NCBI GenBank assembly: GCA_022777585.1 | Contig: JALFFZ010000104.1 | Coordinates: forward strand, 1-40,548 | Length of the DNA: 40,548 nt | Source: Bacteroidales bacterium | GTDB taxonomy: Bacteria; Bacteroidota; Bacteroidia; Bacteroidales; UBA932 | Reading direction: 5' to 3' | Shown here: positions 18,664-27,138 of the stretch, one piece after another | Numbering within the stretch: the stretch's first letter is position 1 | How the letters are laid out: each line of letters opens with the position of its first letter | The notes under the pieces: generated by a model | Told to the model about the DNA's origin: nothing | The model's input: only the letters and a program-made list of their open reading frames with translations | Databases searched by the model: none | Made by a program: the position numbers and the translations under genes

Positions 18664-20327
18664 AGAGGATTCTGAAAATCATAATCGGCCTGCTTGCGGG
18701 ACTTGCCGCAATCCTCGCCGCCGCTGCCCTTGCAATCATAGTCCTGCACTCCTCCGCCGATATGGAAGAGCCGGAATTTACGCCATCCCCGGGAGTCGCG
18801 GAATGTTCAGACAGCCTGAGGGTATGGAAGGACAACTACTTGAGATTCGACAGGTCAGGATTGATGGAAATGCGCATTTCCGGCTCCGCCTTCGAGAGGG
18901 GAGAGGCTATCGGAAAACTTGCCCCGGACCTGCTGAAAGCCCAGGAGAAGGCGTTTGTGGACAAACTCTATGAACTTGTCCCTTCGGAGTTCTACAGACG
19001 TTTCCTGATGTATTTCATATATATATTCAACCGGGATCTGGGAAAGAATGTCCCTCTTGAATACCGCAGGGAAATAAAGGCAATGTCGGAGTACTGCAGC
19101 AGGGAATACGATGCCTACGGAAATCCCTATGAGAGGCAGATGCAGTACCATTCCGCCCACGACATCGGCCACGTGATGCAGGATTACATGCTTGTGGGCT
19201 GTACATCCTTCGCCGTCTGGGGGGATGAGAGCGAGGACGGAGAAATTATCGCAGGCAGGAATTTCGACTTCTATATGGGCGAGGACTTCGCCGGAAGGAA
19301 CATTGTCCTGGTAGAGAAGCCGGATTCCGGATATGCTTATGTATCAGTTACATGGCCGGGCATGACAGGAGTCCTTTCCGGGATGAACGAGAAGGGCCTG
19401 ACCGTATCCATCAATGCCTCGAAGCTTGAGACTCCGAAGATGTCGGCCACACCGGTCTCGATTCTGGCTAAGGAGATTCTGCAATATGCTTCCGACATTG
19501 AGGAGGCCGTCTGCATCGCCCGTGCCGCGAAGACATTCGTAAGCGAATCATTCCTGATATGCTCGGCTTCGGACGGACGTGCCGCTGTGATTGAGAAGAC
19601 TCCTTCAGAAATGGCCGTTTACGATCCGGCAGCCAATGATCCTGAATGTTGCAGGGTTGTCTGTGCAAATCATTATCAATCAGACCTTTTCAGAGACAGG
19701 GAAGAGAATGTTGCGAATCTTCGCGAGAGCGATTCCGGTCATCGTTTCCGCCGTGTGGAGGAGTTGCTGGATTCGCTCGGCAAAATCGGTCCGGAATCTG
19801 CTGCATTGATACTGAGAGACCGCAGGGGTGCAGGCGGCAAGGATATCGGCATGTGCAATGAACTGTCTATCAATCAGCTGCTTGCAATGCATTCGGTCAT
19901 TTTCAGGCCTTCTTCGCGAGAAATCTGGGTTTCCACCTATCCGTGGCAATGCGGTGAGTTCATCCGTTTCTGCCTGGATGACATCCTGGATTCCCCTGTA
20001 CCACCGTATCACAGGGACAGTTCGGAGGACATACCTGAGGACGCCTTCCTCCATTCAGAATCATTCAGAAACCTTCTGAAGTTCAAGCGGGTCAGTGCCG
20101 GAATCAGGTCAGCAATCTCTTCAGGGACTGAAATTCCCGAAGATTCGATATCGGCCTATATCGGCCTTAATCCTTTGTATTACAATGCATATAACCTTGC
20201 AGGTGACTATTGCCTTACAAGAGGCGATGAGGATAATGCTTGTGAACTATGGAAAAAATCATTAACTTTCGCCATGAAATTGCAGGAACGCAATCTCATT
20301 GAAAAGAAAATAGTGAGGTATAAATGA
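18660..20327 (+). CDS. Membrane-anchored C45-type Ntn acyltransferase/hydrolase
   Basis: A 555-residue protein starting at ATG 18660, which overlaps the previous stop as ATGA; a longer open frame upstream is only the shadow of the previous gene. Residues about 4-30 form a signal anchor, so the rest should face the periplasm. The C45 (acyl-CoA:6-aminopenicillanate acyltransferase-like) domain has the likely self-cleavage pair G180-C181 in VGCTSFAVWG, followed by AGRNFDFYMGEDF and later MNEKGLTVSINA. The roughly 150 residues between the anchor and Cys181 may be a propeptide. After activation it could form or break an amide or ester bond in the cassette's product. The C-terminal 100 residues look helical, TPR-like. 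Substrate is unknown. Confidence 0.8.
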   Translation: MKRILKIIIGLLAGLAAILAAAALAIIVLHSSADMEEPEFTPSPGVAECSDSLRVWKDNYLRFDRSGLMEMRISGSAFERGEAIGKLAPDLLKAQEKAFVDKLYELVPSEFYRRFLMYFIYIFNRDLGKNVPLEYRREIKAMSEYCSREYDAYGNPYERQMQYHSAHDIGHVMQDYMLVGCTSFAVWGDESEDGEIIAGRNFDFYMGEDFAGRNIVLVEKPDSGYAYVSVTWPGMTGVLSGMNEKGLTVSINASKLETPKMSATPVSILAKEILQYASDIEEAVCIARAAKTFVSESFLICSASDGRAAVIEKTPSEMAVYDPAANDPECCRVVCANHYQSDLFRDREENVANLRESDSGHRFRRVEELLDSLGKIGPESAALILRDRRGAGGKDIGMCNELSINQLLAMHSVIFRPSSREIWVSTYPWQCGEFIRFCLDDILDSPVPPYHRDSSEDIPEDAFLHSESFRNLLKFKRVSAGIRSAISSGTEIPEDSISAYIGLNPLYYNAYNLAGDYCLTRGDEDNACELWKKSLTFAMKLQERNLIEKKIVRYK

Positions 20328-21631
20328 TGAATATGGGACGTAATCAAGGTATCCAATTCCTTTCCCGGGTGGAAATCCGGGCATATCAGGAGAAACGGAT
20401 GGCCGAGACTTTGGACTATGTGTCGAAAAAATCTCCTTTCTATAGCAAGCTATTCAGTGACAATCACATAGATATTTCCAAAATTCGCTCTCTTGATGAT
20501 CTGTCCTGCATTCCTGTCACCACGAAGCCGGACTTGCAGAGCCGAAATCAGGATTTTGTCTGCGTTCCGCCTTCGGAAATAGTGGATTATCCCACGACAT
20601 CAGGCACTCTCGGCGACCCGGTCACATTTGCCGAGACGGAATCCGATCTCGAGCATCTTGCCTACAATGAGTTCCTTTCCTTTTCCACGGCAGGCTGCAC
20701 CAGGGACGACATCATACAGCTGATGGTCACCATCGACCGTCGCTTCATGGCAGGCCTGGCATATTTTCTCGGAGCCAGGAAACTCGGCATGGGCTCGGTG
20801 AGAGTCGGTAACGGAATCCCTGAACTTCAATGGGATACCATCAGGAGAATCCATCCTACTGTGGGAATGGCCGTGCCGTCATTCCTGATCAAACTGATAG
20901 ATTTCGCGGAGTCGCACGGGATTGACTACCGCGCTTCCTCATTGAGGAAATGCGTCTGCATCGGCGAGGCTCTGCGCGATCCGAAGACCTTCGAATTGAA
21001 CACCCTCGGTCAGGTCATACACGAGAAATGGCCTGAACTCGAGCTGTATACGACCTATGCGTCCACTGAGATGCAGCACAGCTTCACGGACTGCAGCTAT
21101 TTCAACGGAGGTCATCTCCAGCCTGAATTGCTGATCGTGGAGTTCCTTGACGACAATGACAGGCCGGTTCCAGAAGGCGAGGCCGGCGAGGTCACAATCA
21201 CGACTCTCGGCGTGACCGGAATGCCTCTCGTGAGGTTCAAGACCGGAGATATGGTCTATCATTACGACGAACCTTGCCGGTGCGGGCGAAATACAGTGAG
21301 AGTCAGCTCGGTAGTGGGACGCAAGCGGCAGATGATCAAGTTCAAGGGAACGACTCTCTATCCACCCGCCCTCTTCGACATCCTGGACAATATCCCGGAG
21401 GTGAAAAACTATGTGGTGGAGGTTGGAACGAGCAGCATCGGTACCGACGACGTGCTTGTCCATGTCGGCACTCTCAACCCGTCCGAACGCTTCGAGAAGG
21501 AAATCAAGGATATATTCAGGGCCAAGGTCAGGGTCGCACCTTCCGTCATCTTCCATGACCCGGAGGAAGTTGCAAGGATGATTTACCCGCCTATGAGCCG
21601 CAAGCCCGTGAAATTCATTGACAACAGATAA
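20324..21631 (+). CDS. PaaK-like adenylate-forming ligase
   Basis: Adenylating enzyme of the phenylacetate-CoA ligase family, 435 residues, usual length. The ATP-binding loop TTSGTLGDPVTF is at about 91-102, the adenine-site motif TTYASTEMQ lies near 243-251, and GDMVYHYDEPCRCGR precedes the hinge to the small C-terminal domain (about 340-435) with VVGRKRQMIKFKG. Such enzymes activate aryl or other carboxylic acids as acyl-AMP and pass them to CoA, a carrier protein or an amine. Here it probably supplies the acyl group used by the PlsC or C45 proteins. It starts in an ATGA overlap with the C45 gene. The acid substrate cannot be read from the sequence. Confidence 0.88.
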   Translation: MMNMGRNQGIQFLSRVEIRAYQEKRMAETLDYVSKKSPFYSKLFSDNHIDISKIRSLDDLSCIPVTTKPDLQSRNQDFVCVPPSEIVDYPTTSGTLGDPVTFAETESDLEHLAYNEFLSFSTAGCTRDDIIQLMVTIDRRFMAGLAYFLGARKLGMGSVRVGNGIPELQWDTIRRIHPTVGMAVPSFLIKLIDFAESHGIDYRASSLRKCVCIGEALRDPKTFELNTLGQVIHEKWPELELYTTYASTEMQHSFTDCSYFNGGHLQPELLIVEFLDDNDRPVPEGEAGEVTITTLGVTGMPLVRFKTGDMVYHYDEPCRCGRNTVRVSSVVGRKRQMIKFKGTTLYPPALFDILDNIPEVKNYVVEVGTSSIGTDDVLVHVGTLNPSERFEKEIKDIFRAKVRVAPSVIFHDPEEVARMIYPPMSRKPVKFIDNR

Positions 21632-21642
21632 TGATTGATATT

Positions 21643-22317
21643 ATGAAAAAGATGTTTTTGACAATGGCCGCAATCTTTAGTGGATTTGCGTTCTCAATGG
21701 CTCAGAACCCGGCTAACTGGGAGCAGAAGTTGACGTTCTACGGCATAGATTTCAGCATGACCAAGGTTGTGGGCGCAAGTGAGACCCCAGAGGAATTCTT
21801 AGAGGCATTCTCCGGAATTAACTCATTGTTGCTGAGTGAGCCGGAGAAGTATGTTCATCCTCTTGCAACAAGGCTGAAAACTGATATTGACGCAGTTGAT
21901 ATCGATCCTGTTCTGGCTGTGATAAAGGAAATTGACCCGGAGGAAATCAAAATCAACAAATCCGCTGACTTGCTCTCGGAAGACGATCTCAAATATGCTG
22001 TCATGGGACTTGACCTGAAACCCGGTAACGGTATAGGACTTCTGGTCGTGTGCAGCGAGTTGGACAAGGGAAGTGATTATGGTACATTCTATTACGTGAT
22101 GTTTGATCAAAAGGATATGTCCATTCTCGACTCCTGGGCATCGAAGGGAAAATCAGGAGGCATCGGGCTCCGCAACTATTGGGCGAGATCATTCTACAGG
22201 ACTATCGCCGAGATCAATCCATCCAGATTCTATCAGGCCAAGAAAAAGGTGAAGGATGGACTGAACAAGGGAGTGGAAGCCGTGAAGAGCGGATTTGAAA
22301 AAAAGGATAAGGAGTAG
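21643..22317 (+). CDS. Small secreted protein of unknown function
   Basis: I do not recognise this protein. I chose ATG 21643 (MKKMFLTMAAIFSGFAFSMAQ, 224 residues), which puts the basic end right before a hydrophobic core and an AQ cleavage site, so it should be exported to the periplasm. An earlier ATG at 21631 overlaps the previous stop in TAATG. The mature part is mixed alpha/beta and ends in a lysine-rich helix (KKKVKDGLNKGVEAVKSG). Coding composition looks a little richer in A+T than its neighbours. It is the fifth gene of the overlapping cassette, and gltB follows 16 bases later. A role as a periplasmic partner of the exporter is only a guess. Confidence 0.8.
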   Translation: MKKMFLTMAAIFSGFAFSMAQNPANWEQKLTFYGIDFSMTKVVGASETPEEFLEAFSGINSLLLSEPEKYVHPLATRLKTDIDAVDIDPVLAVIKEIDPEEIKINKSADLLSEDDLKYAVMGLDLKPGNGIGLLVVCSELDKGSDYGTFYYVMFDQKDMSILDSWASKGKSGGIGLRNYWARSFYRTIAEINPSRFYQAKKKVKDGLNKGVEAVKSGFEKKDKE

Positions 22318-22333
22318 TAAAACGGACAGATAG

Positions 22334-25300
22334 ATGAACGAACTTGACAACAAACTGACAAAAGGCCTTTATTCACCCGAAAATGAACACGATGCCTGCG
22401 GCGTCGGACTGGTGGTCAACATTAACGGAAGCAAGTACCACGATGTAGTGGAGAAGGGTCTCACCGTTCTTGAGAACATGGCTCACAGGGGAGCTGAGGG
22501 CGGTGATCTGAAGACGGGCGACGGAGCGGGAATCCTGCTTCAGATACCCCACGAATTCATTCTCCTTAACGGAATTCCGGTGCCGGAGAAGGGACGCTAC
22601 GGTGTGGGAATGGTTTTCCTCCCGAAGAATCAGAAGGACAATGCCAGGTTTACAGAGATTATCACTGAGTCCGTGGAAGCGCACGGACTCAGCGTAATGC
22701 ACTCCAGGCAGGTGCCTGTCAATTCTTCCATTCTGGGACAGGATGCCATTGAGTCGGAGCCTGAAATCAGGCAGATTTTCATTGTGGGCTGCGATGACAG
22801 GAAGACATTGGAGGACAAGCTCTACCTTATCAGGAAAGCCATTGAACGCAAGGTCCTGGATTCCTCCATCTCGGACAAGGGAGGCTGCTATGTAGCAAGC
22901 CTTTCCACGAGGACAGTCGTATATAAGGGAATGCTCTCGACAATGCAGCTCAGGGATTATTTCCCGGACCTGACCAACCAGTATTTCACCAGTGCCATTG
23001 CCCTGGTTCATTCCAGATTCTCCACCAATACCTTCCCGACCTGGTCCCTGGCCCAGCCTTTCAGGATGATAGGTCACAACGGAGAGATCAATACCATCAG
23101 GGGCAACCGCCTCTGGATCAAGGCCAGGGAGTCAGTCCTAAAGGCCGACAACCTGGGCAGCATCAATGAGAACGTAAGCCCCGTGATCCAGCCGGGCATG
23201 AGCGACAGCGCATCCTTCGACAATGTGCTGGAGTTCTTCCTCCGTACCGGAATGGAGCTTCCTCACGCATTGGCGATGCTGATTCCGGAAAGCTACAGGG
23301 AGGGCAATCCTCTCGGCCAGGACCTCAAGAGTTTCTACGAATATCACTCCATCTTCATGGAGCCTTGGGACGGTCCGGCTACCATATTGTTCTCGGACGG
23401 AAGATATGCCGGAGGAATGCTTGACAGGAACGGACTCCGTCCATGCCGTTATTTCATCACCAAGAGCGGGCTTCTCGTAATGGCTTCAGAGACAGGAGTT
23501 CTCGACATTCCAGCTTCTGAAATTGCCTGCAAGGGCAGACTTTGCCCGGGCAAGATAATGATGGTAGATACCAAGCAGGGCAAGATTCTGGACAATGACA
23601 CCATCAAGGCCGCCCTCGCCGCGGAGCATCCTTATACCGACTGGCTCAACAGGGGCAGGATCATTCTCAACAATATCAAGAGCGGAAGGAAGGTCGAGCA
23701 TTCCGTGGAAGATTATGACAAGAAACTTCAGATCTTCGGATACGGCAGGGAGGACATTACCAGAATCCTCGTTCCAATGTCCAGGGACAGCATGGAGCCT
23801 CTTTATGCAATGGGCGACGATACTCCTCTGGCAGTCCTGTCAGAGAAGCCGCAGCGTTTCTTCAATTATTTCAAACAGAAATTCGCCCAGGTAACCAATC
23901 CTCCCATCGATCCTATCAGGGAATCGACAGTGATGTCCCTCTCCAGCTACATCGGAGCAGTCAAGGGCAATATTCTCAAGCCGTCTCCGGAACTCTGCAA
24001 GGTGGTGAAACTCAGTTCTCCGATTCTGACCAATACGGAAATGGAGACGCTCAGAAATCTGCGCTACAAGGGTTTCAAGACCATCACTCTTCCGATGCTT
24101 TTCGAAGTGTCCGGAGGCAGGCAGGCGATGGAGTCTGCCATCGCAAGCCTTTGCAGGGACGCTGCGAGAGCTGTGGATGCTGGATATAACTATCTGATTA
24201 TCAGTGATAAGTCAGTAGATAAGGACCATGCTCCGATTCCTTCTCTCCTGGCATTGTCGGCTGTCCATCACCATCTCATCCATAGCAGGAAGAGGTCTCA
24301 GACGGCCATCATCGTCGAGTCCGGAGAGGTGTGCGAGGTGATGCACGTGGCCCTGCTCGTGGGTTACGGAGCCAGCGGAGTCAACCCTTACATGTCTTTC
24401 GCAATCCTTGACAAGCTCGTGAAAGACAAGGAGTTGCAGCTCGACTATCCGGCTGCGGAAGACCATTATATCACGGCCATCAACAAGGGAATGCTGAAGA
24501 TTCTCTCCAAGATGGGTATATCCACCATCAGGAGTTACAGAGGAGCGGCATTGTTCGAGTCATTGGGCATAAGTTCCTCATTGCTTGACAAATACATGGG
24601 CGGCGGCATATCCCAGATAGAAGGTATTTCCGTCGGCGACGTGGCGTCGGACGTGATTGCCGCACATTCTGCCGCTTATTCGGAACATGCGGAGAAAGAG
24701 GCGGAGTCCGCTGCGCTTGAGGATTACGGAGTATATTCCTGGAAGAAGGGCGGAGAGCGCCATTTCTGGAATCCGGAGAGGGTCCGCCTCCTTCAGAATG
24801 CCGTCAGAAACAAGGACTACGATGCTTTCACGAAATTCTGCGATGTGGCCGAGAACCGCACCAGACCGATGAATATCAGGGACTTGATGGAAATCGAGAG
24901 TGACCGCAAGCCTATTCCGGTAGAGGAGGTTGAGCCCGAGGAGGAGATTATGAAACGCTTCGTTGCTGAGGCCATTTCATTCGGAGCCATAAGCAAGGAG
25001 GCGCACGAGACCATTGCCATAGCGATGAACAGTTTCGGCGGACGGAGCAATACCGGCGAGGGCGGAGAGGATCCGGACAGGAATCATCCGCTTCCTGACG
25101 GGAGCAATGCCAGGAGTGCCGTAAAGCAGGTGGCATCGGGACGTTTCGGCGTCGATACCGACTACCTGGTAAATGCGGACGAGATTCAGATCAAGGTGGC
25201 GCAGGGAGCGAAGCCGGGCGAAGGCGGACAGCTTCCTGGATTCAAGGTGGATGAACTTATCGCGAAGACGAGGCATTCAGTTCCGGGTATTACCCTGATT

Positions 25301-26812
25301 TCTCCTCCGCCTCACCATGATATATATTCCATCGAGGACCTGGCACAGCTTATCTTCGACCTCAAGAATGTGAACACGACAGCCCGAATCAGTGTAAAAC
25401 TGGTATCAGAGGCAGGTGTGGGTACGATTGCGGCCGGTGTGGCAAAGGCCAAGGCGGATGTCATCCTCATAAGCGGAGGTGACGGAGGCACAGGAGCGAG
25501 CCCTGCAGGAAGCGTCAAGCATGCGGGCGGACCTGCGGAGACCGGTCTTGCAGAGATTCAGCAGACATTGGTTATGAACAATCTCCGCGGAAAGGTCAGG
25601 CTTCAGGTGGACGGCGGTCTGAAATGCACCAGGGATGTGATTTTCATGGCACTTCTCGGCGCCGAGGAATATGGTTTCGGTACGGCCGTGATGATTGCGG
25701 AGGGCTGCGTCATGTGCAGGAACTGCAATAAGAATATCTGTCCTACCGGCATTGCAACCCAGAATCCTGAGTTGAGAAAGAGGTTCAAGGGCAAGCCTGA
25801 GGATATCGTGACATATTTCCGTTTCCTCGCCACTTCTGTCAGGCATCTCCTAGCCGATATGGGTTACAGATCGATGCAGGAAATCATAGGACGGGCCGAC
25901 CTTCTCAAGAAGCGCTCCTATCCGGAGGGGGCCAAGGCAGACAAATTGTCCCTCGACCGCGTTCTTTACATTCCTGACCACTGCAGGGACAATACCAGAT
26001 GTTTCGACACGCCTCAGGAGCACAGGATCGGGGATGTGAAGGATGTGGAGCTGATGTCCGTGCTCAAGTCCGCCATTGAATCCGGACATAAGATAAGCAT
26101 CGGGGTTCCGATCCGCAATATTGACAGGAGCGTGGGCGCGATGCTCAGCGGAGAGATTACCAGAAAATGGGGAATCAGCGGTCTTCCTGACGATACCATT
26201 ACGGTGGACTTTACCGGCTCAGCAGGCCAGAGTTTCGGCTCTTTCCTTTGCAAGGGCTTGACATTCAAGCTTTCAGGAGATGCCAACGACTATCTCGGAA
26301 AGGGACTTTCGGGCGGACGTATCATTGTCACCCCGCCTGCTGAAGCTGAGTTCCGTCCGGAGGAGAATATCATTGCAGGCAATACTATCGGCTATGGCGC
26401 CACAGCCGGGGAGATGTTCATAAACGGTTCTGTGGGCGAGCGTTTCTGTGTGAGGAACAGCGGAATGACTGCCGTTGTGGAAGGCGTGGGAGACCATTGC
26501 TGCGAATATATGACCGGAGGCCGCGTGGTCGTGCTCGGAAAGACCGGCCGCAATTTCGCCGCCGGAATGAGCGGAGGCATTGCCTATGTCTGGGACCCGG
26601 ACGGAAGTTTCGACTATTACTGCAATATGGATATGATCGAGCTTTCCCTGGTGGAGACTGCGGAGGACAGCGAGGAACTGAGGAATCTTGTGGAGAAGCA
26701 CAGGAAATGTACCGGAAGTCCTGTCGCCTCCATGCTGCTGGAAGACTGGGATCTGCACAAGCGGCAGTTCCTGAAGGTGATGCCGGTGGAGTACAAGAAG
26801 ATAATGGGATAA
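22334..26812 (+). CDS. gltB: Glutamate synthase, large (alpha) subunit
   Basis: GOGAT large subunit that makes two glutamates from glutamine and 2-oxoglutarate. The 1492 residues fit bacterial GltB. C22 in DACGVG is the N-terminal nucleophile after removal of a 21-residue propeptide; the class II amidotransferase domain runs to about 420, then the central and FMN domains. The 3Fe-4S cysteines lie in GCVMCRNCNKNICPTG, spaced C-x5-C-x4-C with one extra cysteine. The C-terminal GXGXG domain is complete and ends KVMPVEYKKIMG. No gltD follows, which is unusual for the NADPH enzyme: the small subunit may be elsewhere, or ferredoxin may be the donor. It follows the secreted-protein gene by 16 bases and ends at a strong terminator. 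Confidence 0.96.
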   Translation: MNELDNKLTKGLYSPENEHDACGVGLVVNINGSKYHDVVEKGLTVLENMAHRGAEGGDLKTGDGAGILLQIPHEFILLNGIPVPEKGRYGVGMVFLPKNQKDNARFTEIITESVEAHGLSVMHSRQVPVNSSILGQDAIESEPEIRQIFIVGCDDRKTLEDKLYLIRKAIERKVLDSSISDKGGCYVASLSTRTVVYKGMLSTMQLRDYFPDLTNQYFTSAIALVHSRFSTNTFPTWSLAQPFRMIGHNGEINTIRGNRLWIKARESVLKADNLGSINENVSPVIQPGMSDSASFDNVLEFFLRTGMELPHALAMLIPESYREGNPLGQDLKSFYEYHSIFMEPWDGPATILFSDGRYAGGMLDRNGLRPCRYFITKSGLLVMASETGVLDIPASEIACKGRLCPGKIMMVDTKQGKILDNDTIKAALAAEHPYTDWLNRGRIILNNIKSGRKVEHSVEDYDKKLQIFGYGREDITRILVPMSRDSMEPLYAMGDDTPLAVLSEKPQRFFNYFKQKFAQVTNPPIDPIRESTVMSLSSYIGAVKGNILKPSPELCKVVKLSSPILTNTEMETLRNLRYKGFKTITLPMLFEVSGGRQAMESAIASLCRDAARAVDAGYNYLIISDKSVDKDHAPIPSLLALSAVHHHLIHSRKRSQTAIIVESGEVCEVMHVALLVGYGASGVNPYMSFAILDKLVKDKELQLDYPAAEDHYITAINKGMLKILSKMGISTIRSYRGAALFESLGISSSLLDKYMGGGISQIEGISVGDVASDVIAAHSAAYSEHAEKEAESAALEDYGVYSWKKGGERHFWNPERVRLLQNAVRNKDYDAFTKFCDVAENRTRPMNIRDLMEIESDRKPIPVEEVEPEEEIMKRFVAEAISFGAISKEAHETIAIAMNSFGGRSNTGEGGEDPDRNHPLPDGSNARSAVKQVASGRFGVDTDYLVNADEIQIKVAQGAKPGEGGQLPGFKVDELIAKTRHSVPGITLISPPPHHDIYSIEDLAQLIFDLKNVNTTARISVKLVSEAGVGTIAAGVAKAKADVILISGGDGGTGASPAGSVKHAGGPAETGLAEIQQTLVMNNLRGKVRLQVDGGLKCTRDVIFMALLGAEEYGFGTAVMIAEGCVMCRNCNKNICPTGIATQNPELRKRFKGKPEDIVTYFRFLATSVRHLLADMGYRSMQEIIGRADLLKKRSYPEGAKADKLSLDRVLYIPDHCRDNTRCFDTPQEHRIGDVKDVELMSVLKSAIESGHKISIGVPIRNIDRSVGAMLSGEITRKWGISGLPDDTITVDFTGSAGQSFGSFLCKGLTFKLSGDANDYLGKGLSGGRIIVTPPAEAEFRPEENIIAGNTIGYGATAGEMFINGSVGERFCVRNSGMTAVVEGVGDHCCEYMTGGRVVVLGKTGRNFAAGMSGGIAYVWDPDGSFDYYCNMDMIELSLVETAEDSEELRNLVEKHRKCTGSPVASMLLEDWDLHKRQFLKVMPVEYKKIMG

Positions 26813-26816
26813 TGAA

Positions 26817-26842
26817 AAAGGTCGGCTTTCGGGCCGACCTTT
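26817..26842. terminator. Bidirectional terminator between gltB and hpf
   Basis: A 10-bp perfect stem (AAAGGTCGGC with GCCGACCTTT) and a six-base loop TTTCGG. A-rich bases lie on the left and T-rich on the right, so it can end gltB on the plus strand and the hpf operon on the minus strand. It lies 4 bases after the gltB stop and 5 before the hpf stop. Confidence 0.88.
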
Positions 26843-26847
26843 TCCAG

Positions 26848-27138
26848 TTATTCGTTTTTGCGTTCCTTATGTCTTGTCAACTTCTCCTTCATTGCGTCTG
26901 CGCAATCGTTGACTGCTTCTTCAAACGTCTTCGCATTCCTCTCGATAACCTGAGAGCCGCCCGGGATATGAACGATCAGCTTGACGTCCTTGTTGTCCGG
27001 CTTTTCCAGAAGGGAAAGAACCACCTCCACTCCAGTAATCTGGTCGTCGAACTTGCCGATCTTTGAGACCTTTTTTTCCACGAAATCCAGAAGCTTCTGG
27101 TCAGCGTCGAATTTGAGCGACTGAATTCTAATCTCCAT
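26848..27138 (-). CDS. hpf: Ribosome hibernation factor, short HPF/RaiA type
   Basis: A 96-residue protein of the ribosomal S30AE family. It begins MEIRIQSLKFDADQKLLDF and has the conserved central VEVVLSLLEKPDNKDVKL and the helix FEEAVNDCADAMKEKLTRHK, giving the usual beta-alpha-beta-beta-beta-alpha order. Such proteins bind the decoding site of idle ribosomes in stationary phase. The short length means it lacks the dimerising C-terminal domain of long HPF. Its first codons overlap the end of the recombinase gene by 11 bases, which suggests coupling; this xer-hpf pairing is common in Bacteroidetes. It is the last gene of the four-gene minus-strand operon, ending at the shared terminator. Confidence 0.93.
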   Translation of the reverse strand: MEIRIQSLKFDADQKLLDFVEKKVSKIGKFDDQITGVEVVLSLLEKPDNKDVKLIVHIPGGSQVIERNAKTFEEAVNDCADAMKEKLTRHKERKNE

